This document shows positions 11,547 to 22,139 of a stretch of DNA of 64,000 nucleotides, in pieces (positions within the stretch are counted from its first letter, which is position 1; every line of letters starts with the position of its first letter). Source of the DNA: Pseudoscleropodium purum (taxonomy: Eukaryota > Streptophyta > Bryopsida > Hypnales > Brachytheciaceae); the NCBI GenBank assembly GCA_963969395.1, contig OZ017797.1:1116001-1180000 (forward strand). The letters run 5' to 3'. Under the pieces are notes generated by a model. That model was not told the DNA's origin. It was given only the letters and a program-made list of their open reading frames with translations, and did no database searches. The position numbers and the translations under genes are program-made.

Positions 11547-12925
11547 CCTCTAGTACTATGATCTGCAAGGACATCAGCAATCTTAGCAATTCTAGAATCA
11601 ATTTGTGGACCACAACAAGGACAACCCTTATAATCCTTGCAGTAGAGTCCAGATATGAGACTATAGGTTGGAAAATTAGATATCGTCCACATCAGAAGGC
11701 CTCGCATACTGAAATGCTTTTCTCCTTTGGGACAGGAAAAATCTTCAGCCGCTACACCTTTCCAGAGTTGCAGAAGCTCACATACAAGCGGCCGTAAAAA
11801 CACATCAATGTTCTTCAATGTTGGTGACTACTTCTCTGAAATAAGGATGCACAATGAAATGAAGAACTTCTTTGTCACAAACCATGGTTCAAAGTTGTAT
11901 ATTAGAATCAAGATGGGCCATGTTGACCAGTTCATGTTGTTCAATTTGAAAGGTTTCACACCATCCAACGCAAGTGCCAGACGCAAGTTCCTACTATCAG
12001 CAGCAAAGTTGTCGAAGACGACATCGCGGTCAACATGTTTCCAAGTAGGACTGTCCACCACCGACCTCATGATGCCATCTTCGTTGACATGCTTTGTCCA
12101 ACCTGTTAGCATTGATGCAATCTCTGGAGATCGAAACATGCGCCTCAATCTTGGTATCAATGGGAAATGCCGAATGACCTTCGTTGCAATGGAAGTAGAG
12201 CCTTCCAACCAACGTCTTGCTCCACACTTAGGGCACAAATTCAAATGTGCGTGTTCCTCTTTATATAGAATGCAACCGTTCGGACAAGTATGAATGCTAT
12301 TGTACTGCAAGTTTAACTTCTTCATAAGCTTCCTTGCTTCATAATTACTACTAGGCATCTTGTTATTTGATGGAAACAAATTCGTTGACAAATAACGTAG
12401 CAGTTCGTCCGTGAACTTGTTACTGACGTGGAAAACCACGCACATATTTATGACAATAATAGTGGCTGATAAAACACTCGTTCTTGCACTAGCATAGACA
12501 AGAGTTGTTGCATGACTGAATAGACGTTCCATGTCATCCATGCTGTCCACATCAACGTCAACATTTTCGCCATCAATGACATTAGCAGATGCCATTGCCT
12601 CCGTGTGTATGGCATCACCATGATCAAGGGCCTCCAAAACTTGCCTTTGGACATTGTGTTGGGCATCTAGCGTTGGTTCTGACGCTTCTTCCCCACCTCC
12701 ACCATCATCATGAACCACGTCCATCTAGTAGCCCATCCTCGTCTTGTAAAAGAACTTGAACTTCTTCTACAGTAGCATCCCCATCAATGACGTTGTCGTC
12801 GTATGCGAGATCTTCCATCCACATGCCATCAGGAAGATAACCATAAACAAGATCACCCCCTATCATGGATTGAGTGAGAAAGTTGTCTCTACCCACTTCA
12901 TTGTGATGCTTCCTTATAATATTTA
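11547..12925 (-). pseudogene. CACTA (TNP2-type) transposase, N-terminal part, left copy
   Basis: Read on the minus strand from about 12896 down to 11547, this is the start of a plant TNP2-family transposase. It has an acidic N-terminal region; a zinc-ribbon-like block (CPNGCILYKEE, then LCPKCGARRW); the HFPLIPRLRRMF and MLTGWTKH motifs; a DGVKPF...STWPILI...EPWF block; and, after a TAG at about 11828, IDVFLRPLVCELLQLW and WTISNFPTYSLISG followed by a CPCC motif. The gene then runs into the E2L 3' end at 11547. The frame shifts once near 12720, where two overlapping frames each carry plausible N-terminal sequence. At 12924 it is cut by another hAT terminus. It extends about 530 bp further upstream than the right copy. 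Confidence 0.8.
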
Positions 12926-12992
12926 GGGTTGACGAATCTCTACGTCCACCCGAAAAAGGCGTCCGTAATCCGGACGTCCGAACGTTGTCGTG
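12924..12992 (-). repeat. Orphan hAT 3' terminal fragment
   Basis: TAGGGTTGACGAATCTCTACG followed by a CGTCCGTAATCCGGACGTCCG-like stretch is the family 3' end in reverse orientation, breaking into unrelated sequence near 12992. No matching second end with a duplication of the left flank (TATAATAT) was found, so this is probably a remnant of a further element that truncated the CACTA gene. Confidence 0.7.
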
Positions 12993-13107
12993 TTCAAAAT
13001 AACTATATCATTTAAAAACATCAAAAGATTAACCTTGAGCCCTAGTTCAAGAAAAAGGTTAAGATAGAGAAGGTGGGGGTCGTGGAGAAATCCATGGTCT
13101 TGGGTTG

Positions 13108-13305
13108 TACTGCATCTTGCCACTTAGCTCAGGGGGACAGGGTGGTTGGCTGGTTGGCTAGTTATTTCCTGCTCTCACTAGTGGTGCCAAGTTGCAATTG
13201 CTCAAACCGAATCAACGAATCCGACAAGATTCGAACCCGGAACCAGCTAACAGCTAATTGGGGACTTCTCCAGCCAACCAAGTCCGCAACTTGGCGGCCG
13301 TTGTT
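13108..13305 (-). repeat. tRNA-derived SINE-like repeat (copy 1)
   Basis: On the minus strand: GCCGCCAAGTTGCGGACTTGG (A-box-like), then GGTTCCGGGTTCGAATC (B box of a pol III promoter), then a body with CTTGGCACCACTAGTGAG and a 3' part GAGCTAAGTGGCAAGATGCAG. A second, diverged copy lies at 48305-48505 in plus orientation and shares all these blocks in order. An internal pol III-type promoter plus a repeated non-tRNA body fits a tRNA-derived SINE. No clear target duplication was seen. Confidence 0.5.
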
Positions 13306-13563
13306 GATCCCAAGGTTGTTTTATACCACTATTGATTGGTTGTTTGGTATATTGACTGACGGAATAGTGTTCCTAAGTCTACGTTTGATTATTAGCATTT
13401 TGATTTTATTATAAAGATAGCTAGTATAGTGTGATTGGAGTATTTAAAGCAAAAGTAAGATTCTTAAAGAAGCTATTAGGTATAGAAATAAAGGAACTAA
13501 GTAGTATTGTTTCTCATATTCTACTTTGAGTTGGTTATAGTTTGGGTTTTAGTATTCGTAGTT

Positions 13564-13977
13564 ATGGATTCACAAGACCTTGACGATTGGCAATTGCCAT
13601 TATTGCAATTATCGGTTGATCCAAATCAACCATCTTCATGAAGACTGCGTATGTGAGATGATGCTAGACCTTCTGAACGTCGTGTTCAACCACGAACAGA
13701 TCTAGATAACCAGCAAACTTTATTGCCAGTTTTGCAATTGGATAAAAAGTCTTTGGTGATCGTTTTGGAGTCTGAACACGTGCTTTCCGAGAACTATCAA
13801 ATGGTGTTTGAAGGGTGTTTTGAAAACAACGGTGAAAAACAAATGATCACCTGTATTTCCGGTGAAGTAGGCCAACGCCTTTGGCTTCAAGGACCACTCA
13901 ATCTATTGACCACGGAACGGAGAGCTAACTTCATTGCTACTTTATTTATGCATGTTTTGGAGTTCTTAAGTGTGTAA
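13564..13977 (+). pseudogene. Small unrecognised protein gene with two TGA codons
   Basis: From ATG 13564 one frame of 137 codons runs to TAA 13975, interrupted only by TGA codons about 75 and 90 bases in. It reads MDSQDLDDWQLPLLQLS, then after the stops a Gln/Arg-rich linker, then KSLVIVLESEHVLSEN, GQRLWLQGPLNLL and a hydrophobic end. I do not recognise the family. The N-terminal sequence QLPLLQLS and the later LLPVLQLDKKS look like an internal repeat. It lies between a hAT terminal remnant and a short hAT element, so it may be cargo of the element whose end is at 12924; that is inference. Confidence 0.4.
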
Positions 13978-14028
13978 AGTAAATGATTTTGAAATTAGAT
14001 TTTGTGGTGTTAAGGTAATGTATTTTAG

Positions 14029-14329
14029 CAGGGTTGACAGGATGTCCGGACGCGGACGCTGTGTCTGCAGCGTTCGCTGACATTCGCGTCCTAGCGGACG
14101 CAGCGTCTGCTTGTCCGCCCGTCCATTCGCCCGATTACGGCCATCCGATCGACGTGCGGACTGATCTGGTCTGCACGATCTTGGCGTCCGCCTCGGGCGG
14201 TCGGGCCATCCGCCCCGCCCGTCTGCTTTCCGACGACGGTCGGAACGCTGCGTCCGCTAGCGTCCGTGCGTTCGGACGTTCGGAAAATGGACGCTATTTT
14301 GGGGCGGACGTTGAAATTCGTCAACCCTG
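14029..14329 (+). mobile_element. 301-bp non-autonomous hAT element (MITE) with 8-bp duplication
   Basis: Begins CAGGGTTGACAGGATGTCCGG and ends AAATTCGTCAACCCTG. Both flanks are TATTTTAG (14021-14028 and 14330-14337), an exact 8-bp duplication diagnostic of hAT transposition. It consists only of the GC-rich 5' and 3' terminal regions of the large elements joined together; the ORFs crossing it are not genes. Confidence 0.92.
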
Positions 14330-14337
14330 TATTTTAG

Positions 14338-16872
14338 CCTTTGTTTTAGGGTTTTGGCTACCACCAATTAAATTTTATTCACATTAGATGAAAGTAGTTG
14401 TTTGTTTACCTTCCTTTTGTTGACTTTGGGATTAGTGAACTCAAAGAAGCATTTGGAATTTAGAATAAGTAGGATTTTAGGGAGCCTATAGAAGATTAGA
14501 TGCTCACATGGGCTGATGTGGCCTATGTGGAAGGAGAAAGGGGGGGGAGATTCTCTTCTCTCTCGTTGTCGACGTTGGTGTGGGGGTGTGAGTGTGTGGT
14601 GTGCTGTAGTGAAAAGAACCGAAACTTTGTTCGGTTGCTGTGTATTGCAAAAGACGAATTTGAATACAGAATTTGGTGTAGTTATACATGGTGGTGTTGC
14701 GCTTCTTTTGGCGGTATTTTCACTTGATTTCAATATTGCATGTAAATTTTATAGGCTTTTGAGTGAGGAGTAGTCTGTTGCTACCCAAAAGGAGGAGCAA
14801 AGACTTTGTGCCTCTCTTAGAGTCACAAAAATTATTAGAACAAAGTGAAAATCAAGTAGAATATAGATTTTGTTGCTAGATTTCTATCAAGCTATCAAAG
14901 TTCTCATTATCATGTTTTTATCTCAAGTTACGAAGAGAAAGGCGAAGTAGTGTACTACCGCTAGAATTGCATGTAGGTGATCTTTGAGAGCACATAACTC
15001 GTAGACAGTAACTTTGTTTCAAGTGAAATTTTGATGCATCAAAGCTTACTGTATTAGCTTTCAAAAGAGCTATCTCTTACCTAAAGTAGAGCTTTAAAAC
15101 GTTTTAGGTGCCCATTTTAGTACTGCTGATTTAGAAGAGGGTGAAAGAGATGATTGGAAGGTTAAAAGATTGAAGATTGAATTGAAGATTTTGAAGAGTC
15201 AAGTGAAGACTTACCCCGCAAGGACTTAGCCTATATTGTGGCTTGTGGCTCTATTATTCCAAGCCAGATTTAGAGGCTCGTTGTCAATTTGTGTGGTGGG
15301 CATGTGGCTTTGTCAATTTTTTGCATTGTAAACTTTGTTTGCGGATTTGGCTTGACATTGCGTACATGGCCTTACTCCATTTTGTGTCGTGGGCAACGAA
15401 GTGGGGTTGATGGCCCACATGGTTGAATCTTATGTTGTTCTCACGATGAGACTGGATTGATCACCAGTAGACCGTGAATTTGAAAGTTTAGGAGCCATAT
15501 TCACGGACGATTCAGCTCGTGGTCTGCCGTCCGTTCTACCCGTCCCGTATCCTGTGGATTCTTATCCCCTCTTTGACCCTTGAACCCCTAGAACCATAAC
15601 ATGATAGGCCAACATGGAGCTGATTCAAGAAAGTTGAAGATTCGAGGTTTGAAGAGACAACGTGTTGAAGATTCGAGGGGCAAATGTATAAGTAGACATT
15701 GTTAGAGATTCTGTACATACTAGCGTAGACCATGTACAGTTAGCCTTAGGACTAGCTTTAAACACTTAGTTAGTGTTAGAGTCTATGGGTATTGCTCGTA
15801 ATCAAAGGCAACCCAATGTAGTTAGTTATCCCACATGGTTTGTGGATAACTAGGAAAGGCTTCTAGCTTAAGTTGAGCCCACTCATGTGGCTTCGTATCG
15901 TTCTACCATCTAAGGAAAGACTTTCTCTCATACATAACTTTGTAATCTCAATAGGTTATGGGCCCACGCACTTGGAGTTGCGCTTGAGGGAGAATTTCAT
16001 ATCATTTGGAGGAGATCTTGGAGCTTGGAGGAGCAATCAGCGTTTTGTGTCTTATTCACCTACAAACCATATGGTGTGAGTTATTTGGGGCTTTTTGGTT
16101 TGTGAGGTTTTGAGTGCATTTTGGGTGAGAGATTGCTTATGGTAGTAATCACACCTTGTAAGGGTTGGTTGCATGCTCCTAGTTTGAGTTTGTGCTTAGA
16201 AGAGTACATTGAGAGTCTATTGAGGGCTGATTTGTGCCCTTGTGAGTGAGTGAGGCAAAGGAGTGGAATTTGCCATCCATTGAGGGCTGAGTTGTGTCCT
16301 TGTGAGCCTTGTGGAGCCATTGAAAGGCAAGTAGGCTACTTTGGAGTTTGGGTGATCCAACTAGGGGTGTTGGAGGCCATTGTTGCCCTTGAGGTGCTGA
16401 TTGTAAGTAGTAGCCTCCATTTAGGGCTGATTGGAAGTTTGGAGCTTCATTAAGGTTTGAATTGGAGGTGGAGAAGATGTTTGGGAGGCCTCGGCCGAGT
16501 TTACTGTTTTCGGACGAGTGAGTTGGCCATGGCTTGGTTTCAAGAAATTAGAGGATGGGGTATTGATTACAGATTTCAAGGTAGAGAATGGTTTATTGAT
16601 TACAGGACCAAGGTATGGTAGAGGATGAAGGTCATGTCCAAGTAATGAGCCATGCCTGTAGACTGCGATTGGATTTGTATACCTACGTGGGCAGCTAATA
16701 TGAATGTAGAACGCTTGGGCTGCTCGGGCGAAGTGCCTCTAACTGTAGCGGACTTCTTGATACTTAAGGCCATGTAGTTTTGTATTATGCAAAAAAATAC
16801 AAGTGTAAATAATCGGAATTGTTTTCCACCCATTTGAACGCTGCATTCAGCACCGACTTTAAAAAAAAAAAT
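14338..16872. other. Spacer of the inverted repeat, no supported gene
   Basis: About 2.5 kb in the centre of the palindrome without a credible coding region; I see no family I can name. It ends at a run of A (16860-16871) directly before the right arm. It contains a degenerate duplication of about 30 bp (TTGAGGGCTGATTTGTGCCC near 16217 and a closely similar copy near 16278). Confidence 0.6.
16208..16312 (+). repeat. Two-copy imperfect direct repeat
   Basis: A unit of about 30 bp reading ATTGAGGGCTGAKTTGTGYCC then TTGTGAG occurs twice about 61-62 bp apart in the spacer. It is probably a local duplication; further weak matches (CATTTAGGGCTGA near 16417) extend it. Confidence 0.5.
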
Positions 16873-17721
16873 TTATTTGTCAACGAATTTGTTTCCATCA
16901 AATAACAAGATGCCTAGTAGTAATTATGAAGCAAGGAAGCTTATGAAGAAGTTAAACTTGCAGTACAATAGCATTCATACTTGTCCGAACGGTTGCATTC
17001 TATATAAAGAGGAACACGCACATTTGAATTTGTGCCCTAAGTGTGGAGCAAGACGTTGGTTGGAAGGCTCTACTTCCATTGCAACGAAGGTCATTCGGCA
17101 TTTCCCATTGATACCAAGATTGAGGCGCATGTTTCGATCTCCAGAGATTGCATCAATGCTAACAGGTTGGACAAAGCATGTCAACGAAGATGGCATCATG
17201 AGGTCGGTGGTGGACAGTCCTACTTGGAAACATGTTGACCGCGATGTCGTCTTCGACAACTTTGCTGCTGATAGTAGGAACTTGCGTCTGGCACTTGCGT
17301 TGGATGGTGTGAAACCTTTCAAATTGAACAACATGAACTGGTCAACATGGCCCATCTTGATTCTAATATACAACTTTGAACCATGGTTTGTGACAAAGAA
17401 GTTCTTCATTTCATTGTGCATCCTTATTTCAGAGAAGTAGTCACCAACATTGAAGAACATTGATGTGTTTTTACGGCCGCTTGTATGTGAGCTTCTGCAA
17501 CTCTGGAAAGGTGTAGCGGCTGAAGATTTTTCCTGTCCCAAAGGAGAAAAGCATTTCAGTATGCGAGGCCTTCTGATGTGGACGATATCTAATTTTCCAA
17601 CCTATAGTCTCATATCTGGACTCTACTGCAAGGATTATAAGGGTTGTCCTTGTTGTGGTCCACAAATTGATTCTAGAATTGCTAAGATTGCTGATGTCCT
17701 TGCAGATCATAGTACTAGAGG
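16873..17721 (+). pseudogene. CACTA (TNP2-type) transposase, segment upstream of the E2R insertion
   Basis: Mirror copy of 11547-12395 reading on the plus strand: zinc-ribbon-like CPNGC...LCPKCGARRW, MLTGWTKH, DGVKPF and IDVFLRPLVCELLQLW motifs, with a TAG at 17438. It starts abruptly after an A-run at 16872, lacking the N-terminal codons kept in the left copy. It ends in the duplicated octamer ACTAGAGG (17714-17721), where E2R is inserted; the frame resumes after the second octamer at 31464 with SKIVYGGIRRYL, a normal TNP2 continuation. Confidence 0.85.
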
Positions 17722-18325
17722 CAGGGTTGACCAATCTCAACGTTCGCCCTAAAATAGCGTTCGTTTTCCGGACATCCAGACGCACGTACGCTAGTGAACG
17801 CAGCGTCCCTCCTGCCGTCAGAAGGCGGACGCGCAGGGCGGGGCGGACGGTCGGGGCGGTCGGGCGTACAGACCAAACGGGGCGAACGGACAGGGCGGCC
17901 GGGGCGGACTTCGCATTGCCATTAGTCATTAGAAAATTTTATATTGTTATGTAATTTGAATGTTACACAATCAAAAATGAATGCATCCACGTAAAATAAG
18001 ATGTACATATAAAAATATTTTTATACGCAAATGAAAATATAGCATCTTTATATATAAATATATATGTATAAACAAAATACATGAAAACATAGTTCCAATA
18101 TCACTATTGAATCCTATACGATCTTTTTAAGATTAAAATTTTTTACATTCTTTTTTGTTTTTAAACAATGAAAGGACCATTGTTTTTAAAAAACAAAATT
18201 CTCCTCAAATCCTACTTTCCACCGGATGGATCACTACCTTCTCCTAAAACAAAAAGAAAATCTGCTGTATCGAGGAGTTTAGCAGATGATTGACGAGTTG
18301 ACTGTTGTTGACTTGGACGGACTAT

Positions 18326-21300
18326 TCACCCTCCAGATTGAACTTCGATGTCCACCTTATGAAATTGTTTCTTGGTTTCCGAAGAGAAGTCATCGTCCTC
18401 TTCACGCTTCCTTTTTTGTTTTCTTTTCGGTGATAAATCGACTTCGTCTGCCTTCAAGGTTCTCAAGTTGCTCTCCACACGATCTACCATCGCTTGAACA
18501 ACTTCATCATCTCCTTTCCCTTGCCATACTATGAGGCAATCTCCATCCAATAGGAAAGCCTTCCAATGCCCTATAATATCGCCAATGCGTCTATCAAATG
18601 CTGCTGCCACATTTACAGATGAATGTCTTGTGCTTATTAGTCCATTTGTATCGTAGACAGCACGAACGTTTGTAGCCTCTTCCAACTTCGACAATAGAAG
18701 GGCCCTACCTACGAGGGTGTGGTCGTATGCCTTATACTGTTCATTGAACTCTTTTTCATGGTTTACCTCCACCCAACTGTCTTCTGGTCCTCTCTCCACT
18801 TTTTTATCTGGAAAACGAAAGAACTTTTCGTGTTGCAAGCTCCAATGTTCCCCCATGTTGTGACAAAACATTTCACGGGCCGCGTCATCTACGATTCCTC
18901 GAGCCCGCAATTCCACCTCTCTATTGTGAGTCATTCACACATCCAAATCCAATGGTTGCTGAGATTCCTCATACAAATCATGCCTCTGTTCATTTACATT
19001 CCACCGGATTGGCTTCTCCCAATGTTGATAATTTTGGAATTTGTACGGCGCTTGATGAAGAAGAAGATTCCAACGATTGTACTCTTAGCCTAGAGGCATA
19101 GCTTCCAAGATACCAAACATTTCGTAGAACCTAGCACTCAATGGACTACGACACTCGGCACACACCGAACGAATGAGTGATGCTTTCACAATGCAAGTGA
19201 CATGGAAAGTGTGGCGACATTGGCCCATGGTTACCGCACCTTCCGGTCCGAAGAGGCCTTGGCAAAGGCTACAACAACCATCCAAGATTGGAGAGGCTGG
19301 ATCACAAGCATGCACCACTTGCTTGTCTTTCACATTGATGTGTGCTGAAAGTGTGTTGTAAGGGACCCATCCTTCCTCTACTTTCAAGGCCCAATTGATG
19401 GGTGGAGCTTGGTCCTTCTTTGTATGGTTTAACCGCTCAAACATGGCATCCATGTCTCCCCAACATGTGATCTCCGTATATCCCTTTGAAGGATGTTGGT
19501 CAAACATAGTCTTGAACCAACTCAAAGAGCTTTGAATGGCATCGCAATTTTCATTCCACTCCATTGCCAATGTTTGAAGACCTGCCATTGCTCGAGATAC
19601 TACAGAGGGTCTGTCTTGGAGTCTTTGTACCCATGCTAACCATCGAGACTCCAAGCCGCTAGATGGCATAAACTTCTTCAAATCCAAGGACAATTGCAAT
19701 CGATTCAACTTGGATTCAACGATTCCTTTTGCTTCAATTGCCTCCTCCAATTTATGCTTCAACTCTTCAAAGTCACAACTCTCCGTTTGCGTCTCCGCAT
19801 TCACGTAAACGGATGAAAGCTTTTCCATTGATGGTTGTTGTGTCGCTTTTAACATGCTCATATCGTGACTTTCTTGTACATTCACAATGGCAGGATTGTC
19901 GCTTGCTTCGGCCTTATCAAAAGGAAGAGAGAGCTTATCTTCACTCTCTTGAGTCTCTTGACTGTCTCCGAGTACAATCACTGGTGAGATTGCAACCTCA
20001 CTTGGATTTTTGGAGGTCCTTTGTAATTCTGCAATCCGTTTACGCATCTTCATCAACTCCTCCATTTGCTTCGATGATTGTTGATTTAAATGTTCAACCT
20101 CACTCTCCGAAGTCTTTAATTTCAACTCCAACACTTTGCACCTTGCTTCCACTCCTTCAAGGTTAGCAATTTTCTTCTCATATTCCACCAATTGTAGTAT
20201 GTGAACATCTCTTTCTTCAAAAAGTGGTTCGAAAGTCTTCATGAGATTCTGAAATGCTATAGCAGCTTTCAACATCTCTGGTGCCATGAAAGAAAACTCC
20301 TTGGCCAAATTCATAAAAGTCGGAGCAACTTTCGCTAAAAATTCAGCTGACATCGTCATCTTGAAAGCTGTATCAAGTATATGTGCAACATTCTTTGGAT
20401 CTGCAAGTGGACTCATTGGAACAACAGTAGCACCATCATCGGAGTTAGATGATCCGCCTATTTCTTCATGAAGGTTAGCAAACTAAACCGAGAGCTTCAA
20501 AAGATTTTCCAATTGTTTTGGATTGGACATGTCTTGCAAGGTTCGATGTAGAGGACTTGGCAATGCCGTTGTAAACGGAAACTCCTCCGCCCGCCTTTTA
20601 CGCTCGGAACTCCATAATGAGGATATATTATCAATCGTCACACCTTGTCCACGAGGCGTATGTACTTTGTCTTCTAAACTTAACGCTGGACTAGATTCAA
20701 CGCCTTGATGCACAAGCGGAGATTTGTAGACCAAACTATCAAAACAATTGTTGGCTATCAGACTATCAATTGTAGCATTAGCCTTTGCCACTTTCTCCGC
20801 CAAGACTTCGTCTATTTTACTTTTTGAAGTTTCCCCGCGTTCCATGCAAACCTTGTTTTGGTTTACAAACTCCGTTTGCGTTTGTGCCGCAATATTTGGT
20901 GTAAAGGTCAAACGTGTTGGAGCTATGGAAAAGACTTCACCCTCCTGCACCTCTACATCTTTCTCCACATCTTTCCCCACATTTTTCGAAGAGCTTTCAT
21001 TGATTGCTTTTGTTGGAGATTGTACAGACCATAATTCTTCAACATTTGAAGCTTTCTCCACACCATCCGTTTTCACCTCAATAGTATTTTTTAATACTTT
21101 TTCTGTTTTTCCCTTTGAATTGTACAAGTTGGGAATGTCCATTTGATTGGCTTCAAGTAGAAGTGGGCAAGCTGTTGTCATCGGAAACGTGCTCCAATCG
21201 ATCTTGCGCTCTAATATAAGTTCCGCGTAAACCATACACGCCACACTATAATTAATATAGCCTTTACTTCTGCGCTTGTTTTCGAATAGAACACGCCACA

Positions 21301-21610
21301 CCTCCTCAAATCGATGGACAAAATGTTTGTTGTTGCAAGTCCATGGTTTACAACAAAAATCCCGTGTATGACTCTTGTGCGACTCCTGAAGCCAGAACTT
21401 GTCAATGTGGTACATTTTAACATAGGTCCTGCACATTTTTCATGTCCAATACTCCACATCTTCATCTTCCCACCCGCTCTCTACTTTAATTGTAGGGTCA
21501 TTTAAAATGTCAAGCCGAAGGTCATGCGTAGCCCCCTTCACTTTGCTTTTTTTCTTCGCTTCGCTTCCCGGAGTCACCCCATCCATATTTCGATCACCTT
21601 CGCCGTTCAT
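18326..21610 (-). pseudogene. Gene A (right copy): Cys-rich domain, coiled coil and RING-finger accessory protein, with nonsense codons
   Basis: Exact mirror of 7658-10942, including all four in-frame stops (complementary to 7826, 8783, 10181 and 10331). Domain order: Cys/His domain shared with gene B, hydrophilic middle, coiled coil, RING finger (CCSLC, CRHTFHVTC, CAEC), C-terminal domain with a Lys/Arg cluster. Its promoter block lies at 21823-22065. Because this copy sits in a complete element with intact ends and target duplication, it is the better evidence that gene A is cargo of the hAT family. It transcribes toward the element's 3' end, toward the left arm copy, so the two copies converge. 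Confidence 0.72.
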
Positions 21611-21822
21611 GATTGTCAATTGGATTCAATAACCAATTGAAGTGAATAAAAAAATCTCACATGATAGTCAAAAGTGATGGCATCAACCGCAACACAGTAA
21701 CACAAGATAGAGGACCCCAACTCTCGACCTCGTAGGAGCAACTAGCGCATAAAGCAATAGTAGCACATCCAACTTAGCACCGAAGGAGAATTGAAGTGAG
21801 AAGAAATGAAAGTCACTCCACC

Positions 21823-22065
21823 CTTATAGCCGTCCGCCGCCGGACCTACCCTGGACTGCGCGAAGCGGCCCCGAACCTCGCGTCCGCCGCGCGGACCGAT
21901 GACGTTCGCTTCGGTAGCAGATGCGCCGTCCGCCCTTCGCCCCGTCCGACCGCCCTGTCCGCCCGGACTATCCGCACTGTCCGCCTTCCGACGCCGTCCG
22001 CGCTTTGGACACGCCGACCGCCCCACTTAAACACTGACCGCCGACGGCATCCGCCCAACTGTCCA
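21823..22065 (-). promoter_or_regulatory. GC-rich block and TATA box upstream of gene A (right copy)
   Basis: Complement of the TATAAG box (21823-21828) and CpG-dense CCGTCCGCC repeats. From 21840 outward it is similar to, but clearly different from, the left block (7160-7428), unlike the perfectly matching arm just inside it. Confidence 0.55.
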
Positions 22066-22139
22066 TTGGTGCATCCTATGAGGCCATTATTATTCAAAAA
22101 GAGCGGTAACATTTCAAAAATAAAACAGCCTAATAATCA

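Larger units (their letters stand above)
7429..12395. repeat. Left arm of a 4,967-bp perfect inverted repeat
   Basis: Pairs with 16873-21839: position n on the left complements 29268 minus n on the right. All long frames mirror with this exact sum and with identical translations, so there are no indels; the stretches I compared base by base showed no mismatch. The pairing breaks at 7428 (a versus c) and at 12396 (c versus t). The arm covers gene A, the E2 3' end, the target duplication and about 840 bp of CACTA transposase gene. Confidence 0.93.
16873..21839. repeat. Right arm of a 4,967-bp perfect inverted repeat
   Basis: Partner of 7429-12395 with a 4,477-bp spacer between the arms (12396-16872). 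The outer edge (21839) lies in the GC-rich promoter block of gene A and the inner edge (16873) inside the CACTA gene, so neither edge coincides with an element terminus. It is therefore a rearrangement, not a transposon's own inverted repeat. Confidence 0.93.

Noticed and set aside
16973..17541. Antisense ORFs of 150-190 codons over the CACTA segments (11339-12293 plus, 16975-17929 minus)
   Set aside because: They are shadows of the TNP2 frame on the other strand, whose motifs match the known family.
7429..21839. Interpretation of the long inverted repeat as terminal inverted repeats of one giant transposon or as an organelle-type inverted repeat
   Set aside because: The edges lie inside a promoter block and a CACTA exon, with no terminal motif or target duplication there; the gene content is nuclear transposon sequence.
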